Shown here piece after piece: positions 17,184-26,800 of a stretch of 64,000 nucleotides of DNA; position 1 is the stretch's first letter; every line of letters begins with the position of its first letter. The stretch comes from UBA2108 sp002713215 (GTDB lineage Bacteria > Bacteroidota > Bacteroidia > Flavobacteriales_G > Salibacteraceae): positions 62,001 through 126,000 of the forward strand of contig CALAPY010000072.1 in NCBI GenBank assembly GCA_937891015.1, read 5' to 3'. The notes under the pieces are model-generated. The model ran no database searches and was not told the origin of the DNA. It saw only the letters and a list, made by a program, of their open reading frames with translations. Made by a program: the position numbers and the translations under genes.

Positions 17184-18166
17184 TGAGTAAAACCAAAAAC
17201 AAAGTTGTACTCGTTACCGGTGGGGCCGGATTTATAGGTTCAAACCTTTGCATGGACCTCATTGACAACAACGAGGTAATATGCCTCGATAACTTAATGA
17301 CGGGTAAATTGGATAACCTGGAGGACGTGATACATCATTCCAACTTCCGGTTTGTTGAAGGTGATATAAGGAATGCCAATACGGTTAGGGAAGTGATGTA
17401 TGGAGTTGATGTTGTATTGCATCAGGCCGCATTAGGTTCTGTACCCAGAAGTATTAATAACCCGTTATTGACAAACGCTGTAAACATTGAGGGCTTTTTA
17501 ACCGTTTTAAATGAAGCAGTAAAGGCCAATGTAAATCGCTTTGTATATGCGGCTAGCTCATCAACTTACGGTGATCATCCCGGACTTCCCAAGGTGGAAG
17601 ATAAAATTGGAAAACCATTAAGCCCTTATGCAGTTACCAAACTGGTTAACGAATTATACGCTGATGTATTCAGTAAACTTCATGGAATTGAAACCATAGG
17701 ACTGCGTTATTTTAATGTTTTTGGTAGACACCAGGATCCCAATGGAGCCTATGCTGCAGCCATACCTAAATTTATTAAGGCGTTTATCGATCATCATGCG
17801 CCTACAATTAATGGCGACGGTAGCCAGACCCGAGATTTTACGTATGTAGATAATGTAGTTCAGGCTAATAATTTGGCTGCAACCACAGAAAATAAGGAAG
17901 CACTGAACCAAGTTTATAATGTAGCTTTTGGTGCAACCATTTCACTCAATGAACTTATAATTAAGCTAAAAGATTTGCTTTCTGAATATGATTCGGAAAT
18001 AGCAACCATTAATCCTGAATACGGACCTGAAAGAAAAGGAGATGTGAAACATTCATTCGCATCAATCCACAAAGCAGAAAAGTATTTAAATTACCAACCG
18101 GAATATAGTCTTGAAAAAGGCCTTGAGCAAGCGATAAAGTGGTATTGGAATTATTTTAAAGCATAA
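17183..18166 (+). CDS. NAD-dependent sugar epimerase, WbpP/Gne-like (UDP-GlcNAc 4-epimerase type)
   Basis: An extended short-chain dehydrogenase that epimerises nucleotide sugars. Seen: 327 residues. The NAD-binding GGAGFIGS motif is at about 12-19, then NLMTGKLDNL, HQAALGSVPRSI and the catalytic SSS..YG and YAVTK motifs. LRYFNVFGRHQDPNGAYAAAIPKF and the DGSQTRDFTYVDNVV block match the WbpP/Gne group, which acts on UDP-GlcNAc or UDP-GlcNAcA. Intact and probably active in the cytoplasm. It starts within the rny stop codon and is followed after five bases by a Gfo/Idh oxidoreductase, so the pair probably works in one sugar-nucleotide pathway. Exact substrate not certain. Confidence 0.88.
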   Translation: MSKTKNKVVLVTGGAGFIGSNLCMDLIDNNEVICLDNLMTGKLDNLEDVIHHSNFRFVEGDIRNANTVREVMYGVDVVLHQAALGSVPRSINNPLLTNAVNIEGFLTVLNEAVKANVNRFVYAASSSTYGDHPGLPKVEDKIGKPLSPYAVTKLVNELYADVFSKLHGIETIGLRYFNVFGRHQDPNGAYAAAIPKFIKAFIDHHAPTINGDGSQTRDFTYVDNVVQANNLAATTENKEALNQVYNVAFGATISLNELIIKLKDLLSEYDSEIATINPEYGPERKGDVKHSFASIHKAEKYLNYQPEYSLEKGLEQAIKWYWNYFKA

Positions 18167-18171
18167 CGATT

Positions 18172-19191
18172 ATGGCTAAGGGAAAAGTGAAATTTGCAAT
18201 TGTCGGATATGGACACATCGGCAAGCGACATGCCGCTATGGTTGTTGGCAATGAACTAGGTTCGGTTGTAGCTGTTGTAGAACCCTTAGACGATCGTAGA
18301 GCGGATGCCGCTCAAACTCATAACTGTCCTGTTTTTGAATCTCTGGAAGACTTAATTGCCGCTGATGTGGGCATGGATGTGGTAAATATTTGTACACCAA
18401 ATGGATTGCACAGTGATCAGGCTCTTGAAGCATTAAGTGCTCGTTGCCATGTAGTTATTGAAAAACCAATGGGATTAAATAAGGCCAAATGCGAGGAGGT
18501 TATCCACAAAGCCTTACAGGTTTCCAAACACGTTTTTTTGGTTAAACAAAACAGATATAGCCCAACATCGGAGTGGTTAAAAACACTCATGTTGGATAAC
18601 CAACTGGGTGAAATTTATATGGTTCAGTTAAACTGCTACTGGAACCGAGATAACCGCTACTATAAGCCAGGAGGTTGGAAGGGGACACTGGATATGGATG
18701 GTGGAATTTTGTTCACCCAGTTTAGTCACTTCATCGATGTTATGTATTGGCTCTTTGGTGATATAAAAAATATTTCGGGAAGAAGCATCAACTTCAATCA
18801 TCCGGCCACCGAATTTGAAGATACAGGTGTTGTCAATTTCGACTTTGTAAGTGGTGGAATGGGTTCTATGAATTTTTCTACTTCCGTATGGGGGCAAAAT
18901 TTAGAGAGCAGCATTATTGTAATCGGTGAAAAAGGAAGTGTAAAGGTAGCCGGACAATACATGGACAAAGTAGAATATTGTCACGTAGAAGATTATGAGA
19001 TGCCTGAATTGCCACCTGCCAATCCTCCAAACGATTATGGAGAATACAAAGGAAGTGCTGCAAACCATCACTACGTAATTCAAAACGTAATTGACGTTAT
19101 TACCGGGCAGGACGAGATATCTACCAATGCTCTTGAAGGCATGAAGGTGGTAGAGATGATCGAAAGGATGTACAAGAAGGTGAGGGAATAG
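18172..19191 (+). CDS. Gfo/Idh/MocA family oxidoreductase, WlbA/WbpB-like
   Basis: An NAD(P)-dependent dehydrogenase that probably oxidises a sugar nucleotide. Seen: 339 residues. The Rossmann motif VGYGHIGKRHAAM is at the N-terminus and EKPMGLNKAKCEE contains the catalytic Lys of the EKP motif. QNRYSPTSEWLK, the substrate block GGILFTQFSHFIDVMYW and SGRSINFNH resemble WlbA/WbpB enzymes that oxidise UDP-GlcNAcA at C3. The gene lies five bases after the epimerase gene, which supports joint action in making an acetamido-sugar for surface polysaccharide. No aminotransferase or acetyltransferase is nearby, so the pathway is incomplete here. Convergent with the ABC exporter gene. Confidence 0.88.
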   Translation: MAKGKVKFAIVGYGHIGKRHAAMVVGNELGSVVAVVEPLDDRRADAAQTHNCPVFESLEDLIAADVGMDVVNICTPNGLHSDQALEALSARCHVVIEKPMGLNKAKCEEVIHKALQVSKHVFLVKQNRYSPTSEWLKTLMLDNQLGEIYMVQLNCYWNRDNRYYKPGGWKGTLDMDGGILFTQFSHFIDVMYWLFGDIKNISGRSINFNHPATEFEDTGVVNFDFVSGGMGSMNFSTSVWGQNLESSIIVIGEKGSVKVAGQYMDKVEYCHVEDYEMPELPPANPPNDYGEYKGSAANHHYVIQNVIDVITGQDEISTNALEGMKVVEMIERMYKKVRE

Positions 19192-19194
19192 TGT

Positions 19195-20946
19195 TTATTC
19201 CTCAACAAACTGAATGTCGTATAGATTTTTATAAGACCCATTTAAAGCCAGCAGTTCCTGGTGATGTCCGTGTTCAATAATCTCTCCTTTATCCAACACA
19301 TAAATTCGATCTGCATTTTGAATAGTGGCCAATCGGTGAGCAATGATTATTGAAGTACGATTTTCGGTCAACTTTTCAGTTGCTTGCTGAATGAGGACTT
19401 CGCTCTCCGAATCAATGCTCGAAGTAGCTTCGTCGAGGATAAGAATATCAGGGTCGTAGAGGTATGCTCGGATAAAAGCCAATAATTGCCTTTGGCCAAC
19501 CGACAGAACACTACCTCTTTCGCCAGCGTTAAAATAATAGTTATTGGGAAGGCGCATTATAAAGTCATGCGCGCCAACTTTCTTGGCTGCTTCCTGAACT
19601 TCCTTAAGGTCTACATTGGGATTGTTTAAGGTGATATTATTGAAAATGGTGTCGGAGAATAGAAAAACATCCTGAAGAACGACTCCAATGCGCCTTCGAA
19701 TGAAACTTTGCTCATAGTCCTTAATCGAATTCCCATCAATTAGAATATCTCCCTTTTGGTACTCATACATTCGATTGATGAGGTTAATTATAGAAGATTT
19801 ACCTGCGCCTGTAGCACCCACAAATGCAATGGTTTCCCCTTTATTTACCTGGAAATTTACGTTCTTTAAAATCCAATCGTCCGGATTGTAGGCAAACCAG
19901 AGGTTCTTAAATTCTATTTCACCTTTTAGTTCTACTGGTGCCAGTTTACCTTTATCTTCAATGTGGGCATCTGTATCCAGAACTGCAAATACCCTCGAAG
20001 AACTTACCATTCCCATTTGAAGTGTATTGAAACGATCGGCAAGTTGCCTGATAGGCCTAAAAAGCATGTGAATGTAGAGGATAAACGCTACCAGGTTTCC
20101 GAATGTAACTTGCTCAGTCAACAGACCACGCGAGCCAATCCAAACAACGAGTGCTAAAGCTATGGCGCTTAACAATTCTACTACGGGAAAGAAGATTGCA
20201 TTGGCCCACACCGTATTGATGTGTGCATTTCTGTGGTCTTTGTTGATTTGCTTAAAGTTTTGATATTCTGCTTTTTCCCGGTTAAATATCTGAACGATGT
20301 TCATTCCGGTAATGTGTTCCTGGACATAAGAATTGAGTCGGGCCACGTTGGTTCTTACCGATTGAAAAGACTTCTTAATGCTTGAATTAAAAATTCGGGT
20401 TGCCAGAATTAAAATTGGAATGGTCGACAGGCTGATCAGGGCCAATCGCCAATCGGTATAAAACATAACCGCTATAACGACGATTAATTTTAAAATATCT
20501 CCAACTATTATTAGAAGGCCGTTTGAAAAAACATCGGCAATGGTTTCAATATCAGAAACAACCCTGGTAACCAGGGTTCCAATGGCATTGTTGTCGAAAT
20601 ACTTGAGCCGAAACGAGGAGATTTTATTGTATACCTCCATTCGCATATCCTTGATTACGGTTTGCCCAACCCAATTGGCCAAGTAGGTTTGATAGAATTG
20701 AATTACGGTTTCAACCACCAAAACAAAAATCATGAGCAGGGTTAATTGCAACAACAAGTCTGCGTTGGGTATAAGAATGGAGTTGTCCAGGGTATATTGA
20801 ATGATGATTGGCCGGATGGGTCCCAGAAGACCGAGTACCAGGGTAAGAAACCCGGTAAAAATAAAGGTTCTTTTATACGGCTTTACATAGCGAATAATTC
20901 GCCCTAATAGGACTGCGTCAAAAACTTTCCCTCCCGTATCGCTCAT
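19195..20946 (-). CDS. ABC exporter, MsbA-like (fused membrane and ATPase domains)
   Basis: A homodimeric ATP-driven exporter in the inner membrane. Seen: 583 residues. Six membrane helices span about 25-310, then an ATPase domain with Walker A (GATGAGKSS), Q-loop (VVLQDVFLFSDTI), ABC signature (LSVGQRQ), Walker B (ILILDEATS) and the H-loop (IIAHRL). The signature begins LSVGQ rather than LSGGQ, a frequent variant. Substrate is unknown; lipid or drug export is typical of this group. The gene overlaps the end of truA by four bases, so the two are co-transcribed. Confidence 0.92.
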   Translation of the reverse strand: MSDTGGKVFDAVLLGRIIRYVKPYKRTFIFTGFLTLVLGLLGPIRPIIIQYTLDNSILIPNADLLLQLTLLMIFVLVVETVIQFYQTYLANWVGQTVIKDMRMEVYNKISSFRLKYFDNNAIGTLVTRVVSDIETIADVFSNGLLIIVGDILKLIVVIAVMFYTDWRLALISLSTIPILILATRIFNSSIKKSFQSVRTNVARLNSYVQEHITGMNIVQIFNREKAEYQNFKQINKDHRNAHINTVWANAIFFPVVELLSAIALALVVWIGSRGLLTEQVTFGNLVAFILYIHMLFRPIRQLADRFNTLQMGMVSSSRVFAVLDTDAHIEDKGKLAPVELKGEIEFKNLWFAYNPDDWILKNVNFQVNKGETIAFVGATGAGKSSIINLINRMYEYQKGDILIDGNSIKDYEQSFIRRRIGVVLQDVFLFSDTIFNNITLNNPNVDLKEVQEAAKKVGAHDFIMRLPNNYYFNAGERGSVLSVGQRQLLAFIRAYLYDPDILILDEATSSIDSESEVLIQQATEKLTENRTSIIIAHRLATIQNADRIYVLDKGEIIEHGHHQELLALNGSYKNLYDIQFVEE

Positions 20947-21692
20947 AGTCTAACAGTCAGTGGATAAGCCAATTCCCAAAGAAATAACCCCTTTGCAGGA
21001 ACCGATACACCAGCCTTGCTGCGATTTTTTTCTTCAATTATTTCTTCGAATTCGCTTTGATTTATATTGCCTTTACCAACTTCGATTAAGGTGCCAACTA
21101 TGGCCCGAACCATATTTCTAAGAAAGCGGTCCGCTCGAATTTCAAAGTAAATTCCCTTATCGTGGTCGAACCATTCCGCGAAGTGCACCTTACAAATACT
21201 GGTTTTGTTGTCGCTCCCTACTTTTTCGAACGAAGAAAAGTCATTAACACGGGTAAGGTAATCAGCTGCTTCATTCATTTTGCCTAAATCCAATTTCGTA
21301 TTGTACAGGTAATGGCTCGAATCGGTTGAAAAAGGATCTTTTAAGTAATTGATGTAATAACGGTAGGTTCTGGAAATGGCATCAAACCGGGCATGTGCTT
21401 CACCGGTTACGGGAAATACCTGCTGAATGGCCATATCGTTTGGAAGAATTCCATTGAGCCTGAATTCAAAGGTGCTCAACGAAAAATCCAGTTCTCCCTC
21501 AAAATGGGCATAATATTCATGGGCATGAACCCCTGTATCGGTTCTTCCACATCCAACCACTTCTGTTTTTTTTCCAAGTAGCAAGCCAATCGCTTTTTCC
21601 AATTCTTCCTGCACTGTATTGCAGCTGGGTTGTTTTTGCCAACCACAATAAGATGTGCCTTTGTAGGAAAGTTTAAGAAAATATCTAGCCAC
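20943..21692 (-). CDS. truA: tRNA pseudouridine synthase A
   Basis: Makes pseudouridine at positions 38-40 of the tRNA anticodon stem. Seen: about 249 residues. The N-terminal RYFLKLSYKGTSYCGWQKQ and the catalytic GRTDTGVHA, with the nucleophilic Asp, are present. So are RTYRYYI and RFLRNMVRAIVGTLIEVG, all TruA hallmarks. The frame can be read from TTG 21704, but that codon is four bases after a perfect -7 box (21709-21716, minus strand). GTG 21692 lies 16 bases after the box and gives an N-terminus (MARYFLKLSY) that aligns with TruA proteins, so I prefer it. Overlaps the ABC exporter start by four bases. Confidence 0.94.
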   Translation of the reverse strand: MARYFLKLSYKGTSYCGWQKQPSCNTVQEELEKAIGLLLGKKTEVVGCGRTDTGVHAHEYYAHFEGELDFSLSTFEFRLNGILPNDMAIQQVFPVTGEAHARFDAISRTYRYYINYLKDPFSTDSSHYLYNTKLDLGKMNEAADYLTRVNDFSSFEKVGSDNKTSICKVHFAEWFDHDKGIYFEIRADRFLRNMVRAIVGTLIEVGKGNINQSEFEEIIEEKNRSKAGVSVPAKGLFLWELAYPLTVRL

Positions 21693-21708
21693 CGTTTTGT
21701 TCAAGCTG

Positions 21709-21716
21709 CAAAACTA
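21709..21716 (-). promoter_or_regulatory. -7 promoter box for truA and the ABC exporter
   Basis: TAGTTTTG on the minus strand is an exact TAnnTTTG match. It sets the truA start at GTG 21692 rather than TTG 21704. Confidence 0.55.
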
Positions 21717-21761
21717 ATCAAGAGAAATTGCGAAGGGTAAACCGCATAATGATTAATGGTT

Positions 21762-21798
21762 AAAAATAAAAAAGGCCATGCATTGTTGCACAGCCTTT
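21762..21798 (-). terminator. Rho-independent terminator after the T9SS gene
   Basis: On the minus strand AAAGGCTGTGCA and TGCATGGCCTTT form a stem with a four-base ACAA loop and two G-U pairs. A T-rich run (the A-rich tract 21762-21773 on the plus strand) follows. It lies just after the stop codon of the T9SS protein at 21819 and before truA. Confidence 0.75.
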
Positions 21799-21818
21799 CG
21801 TTCAAATTGTGTCAACAA

Positions 21819-23573
21819 TTATTCGATTAGAATTTTCTTGCGAACTTCAATTCCTTCATCCAGTTCAATGGACAATATGTAAGTACCCATACTAATATGA
21901 CTGACGTTGATAACATTGGTTCCGGATTCGGATAATACTACATGAGAAACCAGCCTTCCGTTTAAGTCAACAATGGCAGCTCTTGACAATCTATTACCGT
22001 GTAATTCTTCAATAATCAGGTATTCCCTTGCAGGGTTAGGATAAAACTTAATGCTTTCCTGCATAAAGTTAACCGGAACAAAAATAGTAGTGTCTTTGGT
22101 GGTATCACCAACGGTGTCGCAATCTATGGAAGTAACCATAATGGTATCGTAACCAACACATTTATTGGCATCTTCTACCCGAACATAAAAGGTTCCTGAA
22201 GTGTCTACCAGGAAGTTGTTCAGTTTTGAGCCATCATGCCACAAGTAGTTGCCAATAGGAGGACCGGCGATCAGACGAATCGTATGATTGTAGCAAATCG
22301 AAGTATCATTTCCGAGATTGGGGTTTGGAAGGTCATGAAATTTAGCATTTCCAAATCCAGTGGTTCTACATCCTTTGCTGCTGATTGCCGTTGCGCTGTA
22401 TGAACCTGTGGAGTATACCGTAATGGTGTCGGTCATTTTTCCGTTAGACCAGTTTAAATTGGTGTGCCCCGGGGTCACGTATAGTTTAATGCTTTTTCCA
22501 TCACAAGCACTGTCCGATCCGAAAACGGGAAGAACCGTATCGGCACTGGTAACATTTATTGCATCAGTAAATTTACAACCCAATGAATTGGTAACCTCGG
22601 CAATATAGGTTCCTGCTGAATCTACCGATTTTGTTCTGCTCGTGTCCACGCCGTTGTAGTTCCAACGAACCGAGTTCCAAACTGAACCAACCCCAATGTT
22701 AACACTACTTCCTTTACAGAAAAAAGTATCTGGTCCAAGGGAGAGCAACGGACCTACGTGGTTAATTTTTACAGAGTCAACTTTTTCACATCCACTGTGC
22801 GCTGTTACAGTTAGGGTGTAAGTACCCGTGGCTCTGGAGGTGACTAGCGTTCCGGTTCCACCTGTTGACCATTTATATTTATGCCAACCGGCCGGAGCCG
22901 TTATAAACACAAAGTCATTCAAACAGATACTAGTATCATTTATTAGTGTCGGATTTGGCATTATTTTAAAAGAAGTAAAAGAAGTGTCGGAACATGTAGT
23001 TGTATCCGTTACCAGTTTTATTGTATCATTTCCTGCCTTCGATACCACATAATTGAAGGTTGTTGAACTGTCCCTCAATGCCCCGTTAACAAACCAGCGA
23101 TCTTTAGTCGAGTTTTTACTTGTACTTTTTAATTTAACCGTATCACCAATGCAATAACTTGAAGTGTCACCAGCAATTTCAGCAGTTACGGCACAACAAC
23201 TTCCCACCGTAAGCTTACCCGACAAGGTAATGGAAGGGTGCATCGTTCCTGAAACGTTTCCATCTATTTTTACCGTATAGGTTCCAACAGGAACATTCAC
23301 CAACCTTGCAGTATCGGATTTTTTTCCAATAATACCTGCACAAATTCTTCCACCGGTGTAATTAATGTGCATGGTTAAGGTTGTACCAGAGATGCTATAG
23401 GTAATGTTATTGTACACATGATTGGTGCAGAAATAATCCCACTCAACAAAATACTTAATTGTATCGCAATTTCTTGGATTGGAACTTAATAGTGTACCTG
23501 AAGTGGCGGTTTGAGAGTATCCCGATATTCCTACAAATAAGGACAGTAAGAAGATGATCGATTTAATTTTCAT
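21819..23573 (-). CDS. T9SS-secreted protein with Ig/PKD-like repeats
   Basis: An exported protein of unknown role. Seen: 584 residues. A signal peptide covers about 1-20. An N-terminal beta domain with several Cys covers about 30-130. At least four Ig/PKD-like repeats follow at about 130-490, each marked by W..G.......G.Y...V....GC and a Cys (for example YKWSTGGTGTLV and LNWSNGKMTDTI). A T9SS type A tail starts near 510 (FYPNPAREYLIIEE). Such repeats usually act as spacers or adhesion modules. A terminator follows the stop codon. It is divergent from the 1349-residue T9SS protein; the shared upstream region contains a palindrome. Confidence 0.83.
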   Translation of the reverse strand: MKIKSIIFLLSLFVGISGYSQTATSGTLLSSNPRNCDTIKYFVEWDYFCTNHVYNNITYSISGTTLTMHINYTGGRICAGIIGKKSDTARLVNVPVGTYTVKIDGNVSGTMHPSITLSGKLTVGSCCAVTAEIAGDTSSYCIGDTVKLKSTSKNSTKDRWFVNGALRDSSTTFNYVVSKAGNDTIKLVTDTTTCSDTSFTSFKIMPNPTLINDTSICLNDFVFITAPAGWHKYKWSTGGTGTLVTSRATGTYTLTVTAHSGCEKVDSVKINHVGPLLSLGPDTFFCKGSSVNIGVGSVWNSVRWNYNGVDTSRTKSVDSAGTYIAEVTNSLGCKFTDAINVTSADTVLPVFGSDSACDGKSIKLYVTPGHTNLNWSNGKMTDTITVYSTGSYSATAISSKGCRTTGFGNAKFHDLPNPNLGNDTSICYNHTIRLIAGPPIGNYLWHDGSKLNNFLVDTSGTFYVRVEDANKCVGYDTIMVTSIDCDTVGDTTKDTTIFVPVNFMQESIKFYPNPAREYLIIEELHGNRLSRAAIVDLNGRLVSHVVLSESGTNVINVSHISMGTYILSIELDEGIEVRKKILIE

Positions 23574-23619
23574 TATAACTGTTTTTATTACCTAGTTTTT
23601 AAATTAATTCTAGCTTGGT

Positions 23620-23637
23620 CGCTAGCTGAAGCTAGCG
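23620..23637. promoter_or_regulatory. Perfect palindrome between two divergent T9SS genes
   Basis: CGCTAGCT-GA-AGCTAGCG: 8-base arms, perfect, with a 2-base centre. It lies 46 bases upstream of the minus-strand gene start and about 195 bases upstream of the plus-strand gene start. Could be an operator or an mRNA leader hairpin. No regulator gene is adjacent. Confidence 0.4.
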
Positions 23638-23802
23638 CTTGTAAAGGTAATTGAATTTGTCCTCGTATAGCCTACGTTTGTTAAGGAAGTGAAGTTTGAA
23701 TCTTTAACAAAATGGAAATTCAGATGGGACTTCGCAATTGTCGTAAAAATCGCAAACTGGGTTTAGTACCAACTTTCTAAAAAAAATCGCGGCTTAATTC
23801 CC

Positions 23803-23810
23803 TACATTTG
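23803..23810 (+). promoter_or_regulatory. -7 promoter box for the 1349-residue T9SS protein gene
   Basis: TACATTTG is an exact TAnnTTTG match, 20 bases before ATG 23831. A second exact match, TACGTTTG, lies further upstream at 23673-23680 and could be an alternative promoter. Confidence 0.6.
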
Positions 23811-23830
23811 ACGTCTTATTAATAAACTCT

Positions 23831-26800
23831 ATGCGAATAGTTATTTCTCTAATTACAGGGCTCTTATGGACGTCCTTATTGATGTCTCAAAGCCAGGATT
23901 GGAGGCAAATGATGTCCGATCCTAATGTCAATTATTTTAAGCTTTGCAACGCTTATAACGACTACTGGAAGGACAAAGAAAAAACCGGTGGCTCGGGGCA
24001 CAAGCAGTTTGAACGATGGAGAACATACATTGAACCTTATGTAAATATAGATGGAAGTATTGGCTCCTATGCAAAGGTTTGGGAAAAAGCAGTAGCCTAT
24101 CGAAACAGCTTATCGGCCCGATCACTTCAGGGAAATTGGATGGAAGTTGGGCCATTTGAAGAGGACAACTATTCAAGAGGTGTCGGAAGGTTAACAGTGA
24201 TTGCATTTCATCCGACTGATGCAAATACTTTTTATGTAGGAAGTCCTTCCGGTGGATTATGGATCACCGAGGACAATGGCAAAACCTGGTATACACCCAA
24301 TCAAGATATTATGACTTTTGGGGTTTCAGCTATAGCCATTGACCCAAGAAACCCTAAGGTGATATATATAGGTACTGGCGATGCCGATACGCGCGGTACT
24401 GCAGGTACCGGAGTTTATAAGAGTTTGGATGGTGGTAAAACCTGGACCAGAAAAAGCCTGGGTATGAATGATAAGACGGTCACCAAAATTCTCATGGACC
24501 CCGATACTTCTGATATTTTGATTGCTACAACAAAAGACGGATTGTATAAATCGAAAGATGGTGCTGCCACTTGGCAGAGAAGAATAAATTCGGGAGATTT
24601 CAGGGATTTGGAGTTTAAACCCGGTAATTCAAATGTGATTTATGCATCTCAATGGAGTTATCCTGGAATTTCAAGTTATATCTACATATCAAAAGATAAA
24701 GGGGAGAACTGGAGAAGAGGATTTATTCCCGATGGACTTTACCCGGACATGCGTCAGGAGATTGAAGTTACCCCAAGTAATCCTGATGTTTTATACGGTG
24801 TGGGAGAAATACGATTAGTAATGACCCCGGATGAGGGAGATACGTTTATTACAGTGATTGATAGTGGCAAGTTTTTGTTAGATCGGGACGAACAGGGTTG
24901 GTATAATGCCAGTTTTAAAATAGATCCGGAGAACGAAAAAATTATGTATTGTGGAAACCGACAATTGTACAAAACCTACGACGGAGGCTATAACTGGATT
25001 CGATTGAACCATACTCATGCAGACAATCATTATATTGATTTTCACCCCATCACCAAGGAGCTTTATGTACTCGACGATGGAGGGGTTCATAGAAGTAAGG
25101 ATGGGGGAGAAACTTTTGAGGATTTGACTAACCTGGGGGTTGCTGCCATTTATTCCTTGTCACAAAGTCCGTTTAATTCCGAACATGTGCTTAACGGTTA
25201 CCAGGATTGTGGATCGAAGTATTACAACGGCTATAAATGGGTCTCTACCTATGGTGCTGATGGGATGCAGCCGCTATTCGACCCAACAGATTCTATGATT
25301 TTTTATACTGCATACCAATACGGAGGAATAATCAGGTACCTCAATCATATTGGATCGGCTCAAAATATGGAGCGCCCCAAAGATGAGGGGCCTTGGGAAA
25401 CACCATATATTTTAGATTATCACGATAATGGAACTATGTATGTTGGGCGTCAGACCGTTTGGAAATCCACCAACATCCACATAAAAGATCGCAAAAAGGT
25501 AACTTGGGAAAGTATTGGTAGCGGAGTTGCCGCTAATGTTGGACGCTATGTTCAAATTAAGCTGCACAAAACCAATCCAAGTAGAATGTATGCCACCATT
25601 CAGAATACAAACAGAAGCAGGTCTCAGCTAATTGTTTGTGACGACATTTATGCTGCCGCTCCGGTATGGAAAGACTTAAGTTTAAAACTGCCTACCGCTA
25701 ATATTATGGCCGATGTTGAAACGAACCCTTTTGATAGCCTGGCTATCTACGTTTCTACCGGAAGTCGGGTTTATGAATCAATTGATGGCGGACAAAATTT
25801 TAAAAATGTTTCGGGAAACATGCCTGATGTACCAATTCATGTATTAGAAATTGATACGGTAAACGGTAACCTTTATTTGGGCAGTGATGCCGGTGTATTC
25901 TGCCGCATAAAAGGAGATACTAACTGGACTCCGTTTAGCAACGGTTTATCGGCAAGTGCACAGGCCAGGGACCTGGATATTTATTACTACCCGGGAGACC
26001 ACTCAAAGAGTAAGATTAAGGTGGCTACTTATGGTAGAGGAATGTGGGAAAGCGATCTAATTAATTCGGGAAATACAGCTGCACCGATTTCCAGCGCCTA
26101 CATACGCACTGAACTAAGCAATCATACCTTTAATAAGGATTTTGATATTACGGTTTCATTTAGAAAACACGTTAACATTGATTCAGTTACGGGTTTTACA
26201 GCAAGCGATTTAAAGGTAAGGAATGGAGTAGTTAATTCGATTACTCCGGTTGGTAAAGAGTATCGGGTTAATATTACTGCAAGTAGTGAAGGATTTGTGT
26301 ATGTAGACATTCCCCAGGGAGCTGCAACAAGTGCTTTGTACGGTACGGCCACCGATTCTTCTTTGACCTATCGGATTGATTATTTACCAGCACCTTTACA
26401 ACTAGGTCCTTTCGGACCTGGCGGAGTAGGTGATTCAGCATCGCTTATCCTCTGGTTGAAAGGTGATAATGTAATGACTGATCAAAACGGTGATACACTT
26501 TCCAAAGACGGTGATAAAATTGAAAACTGGTACGATGTTGCCGGCAGGGGGTTTTATGGAAGCCAAATGGTTGATTCCAGTAAACCGTACTTAAGACTTG
26601 ATTCGAATGGAATATCGGGCTGGCCTGCTGTGGAATACAATCCACCAAATCGATACTTAATGGTTAGGGATTTTGGCCCTGTTGGTAAGGATATTACTGT
26701 ATTTGCTGTTGCGAAGTCCAATTCGGATAACTGGACGGGAACTTCCTGGATAGCAAATTCAAGGGAAGCAAATGGTTTCTTTATTCATCCCAACAACAAT

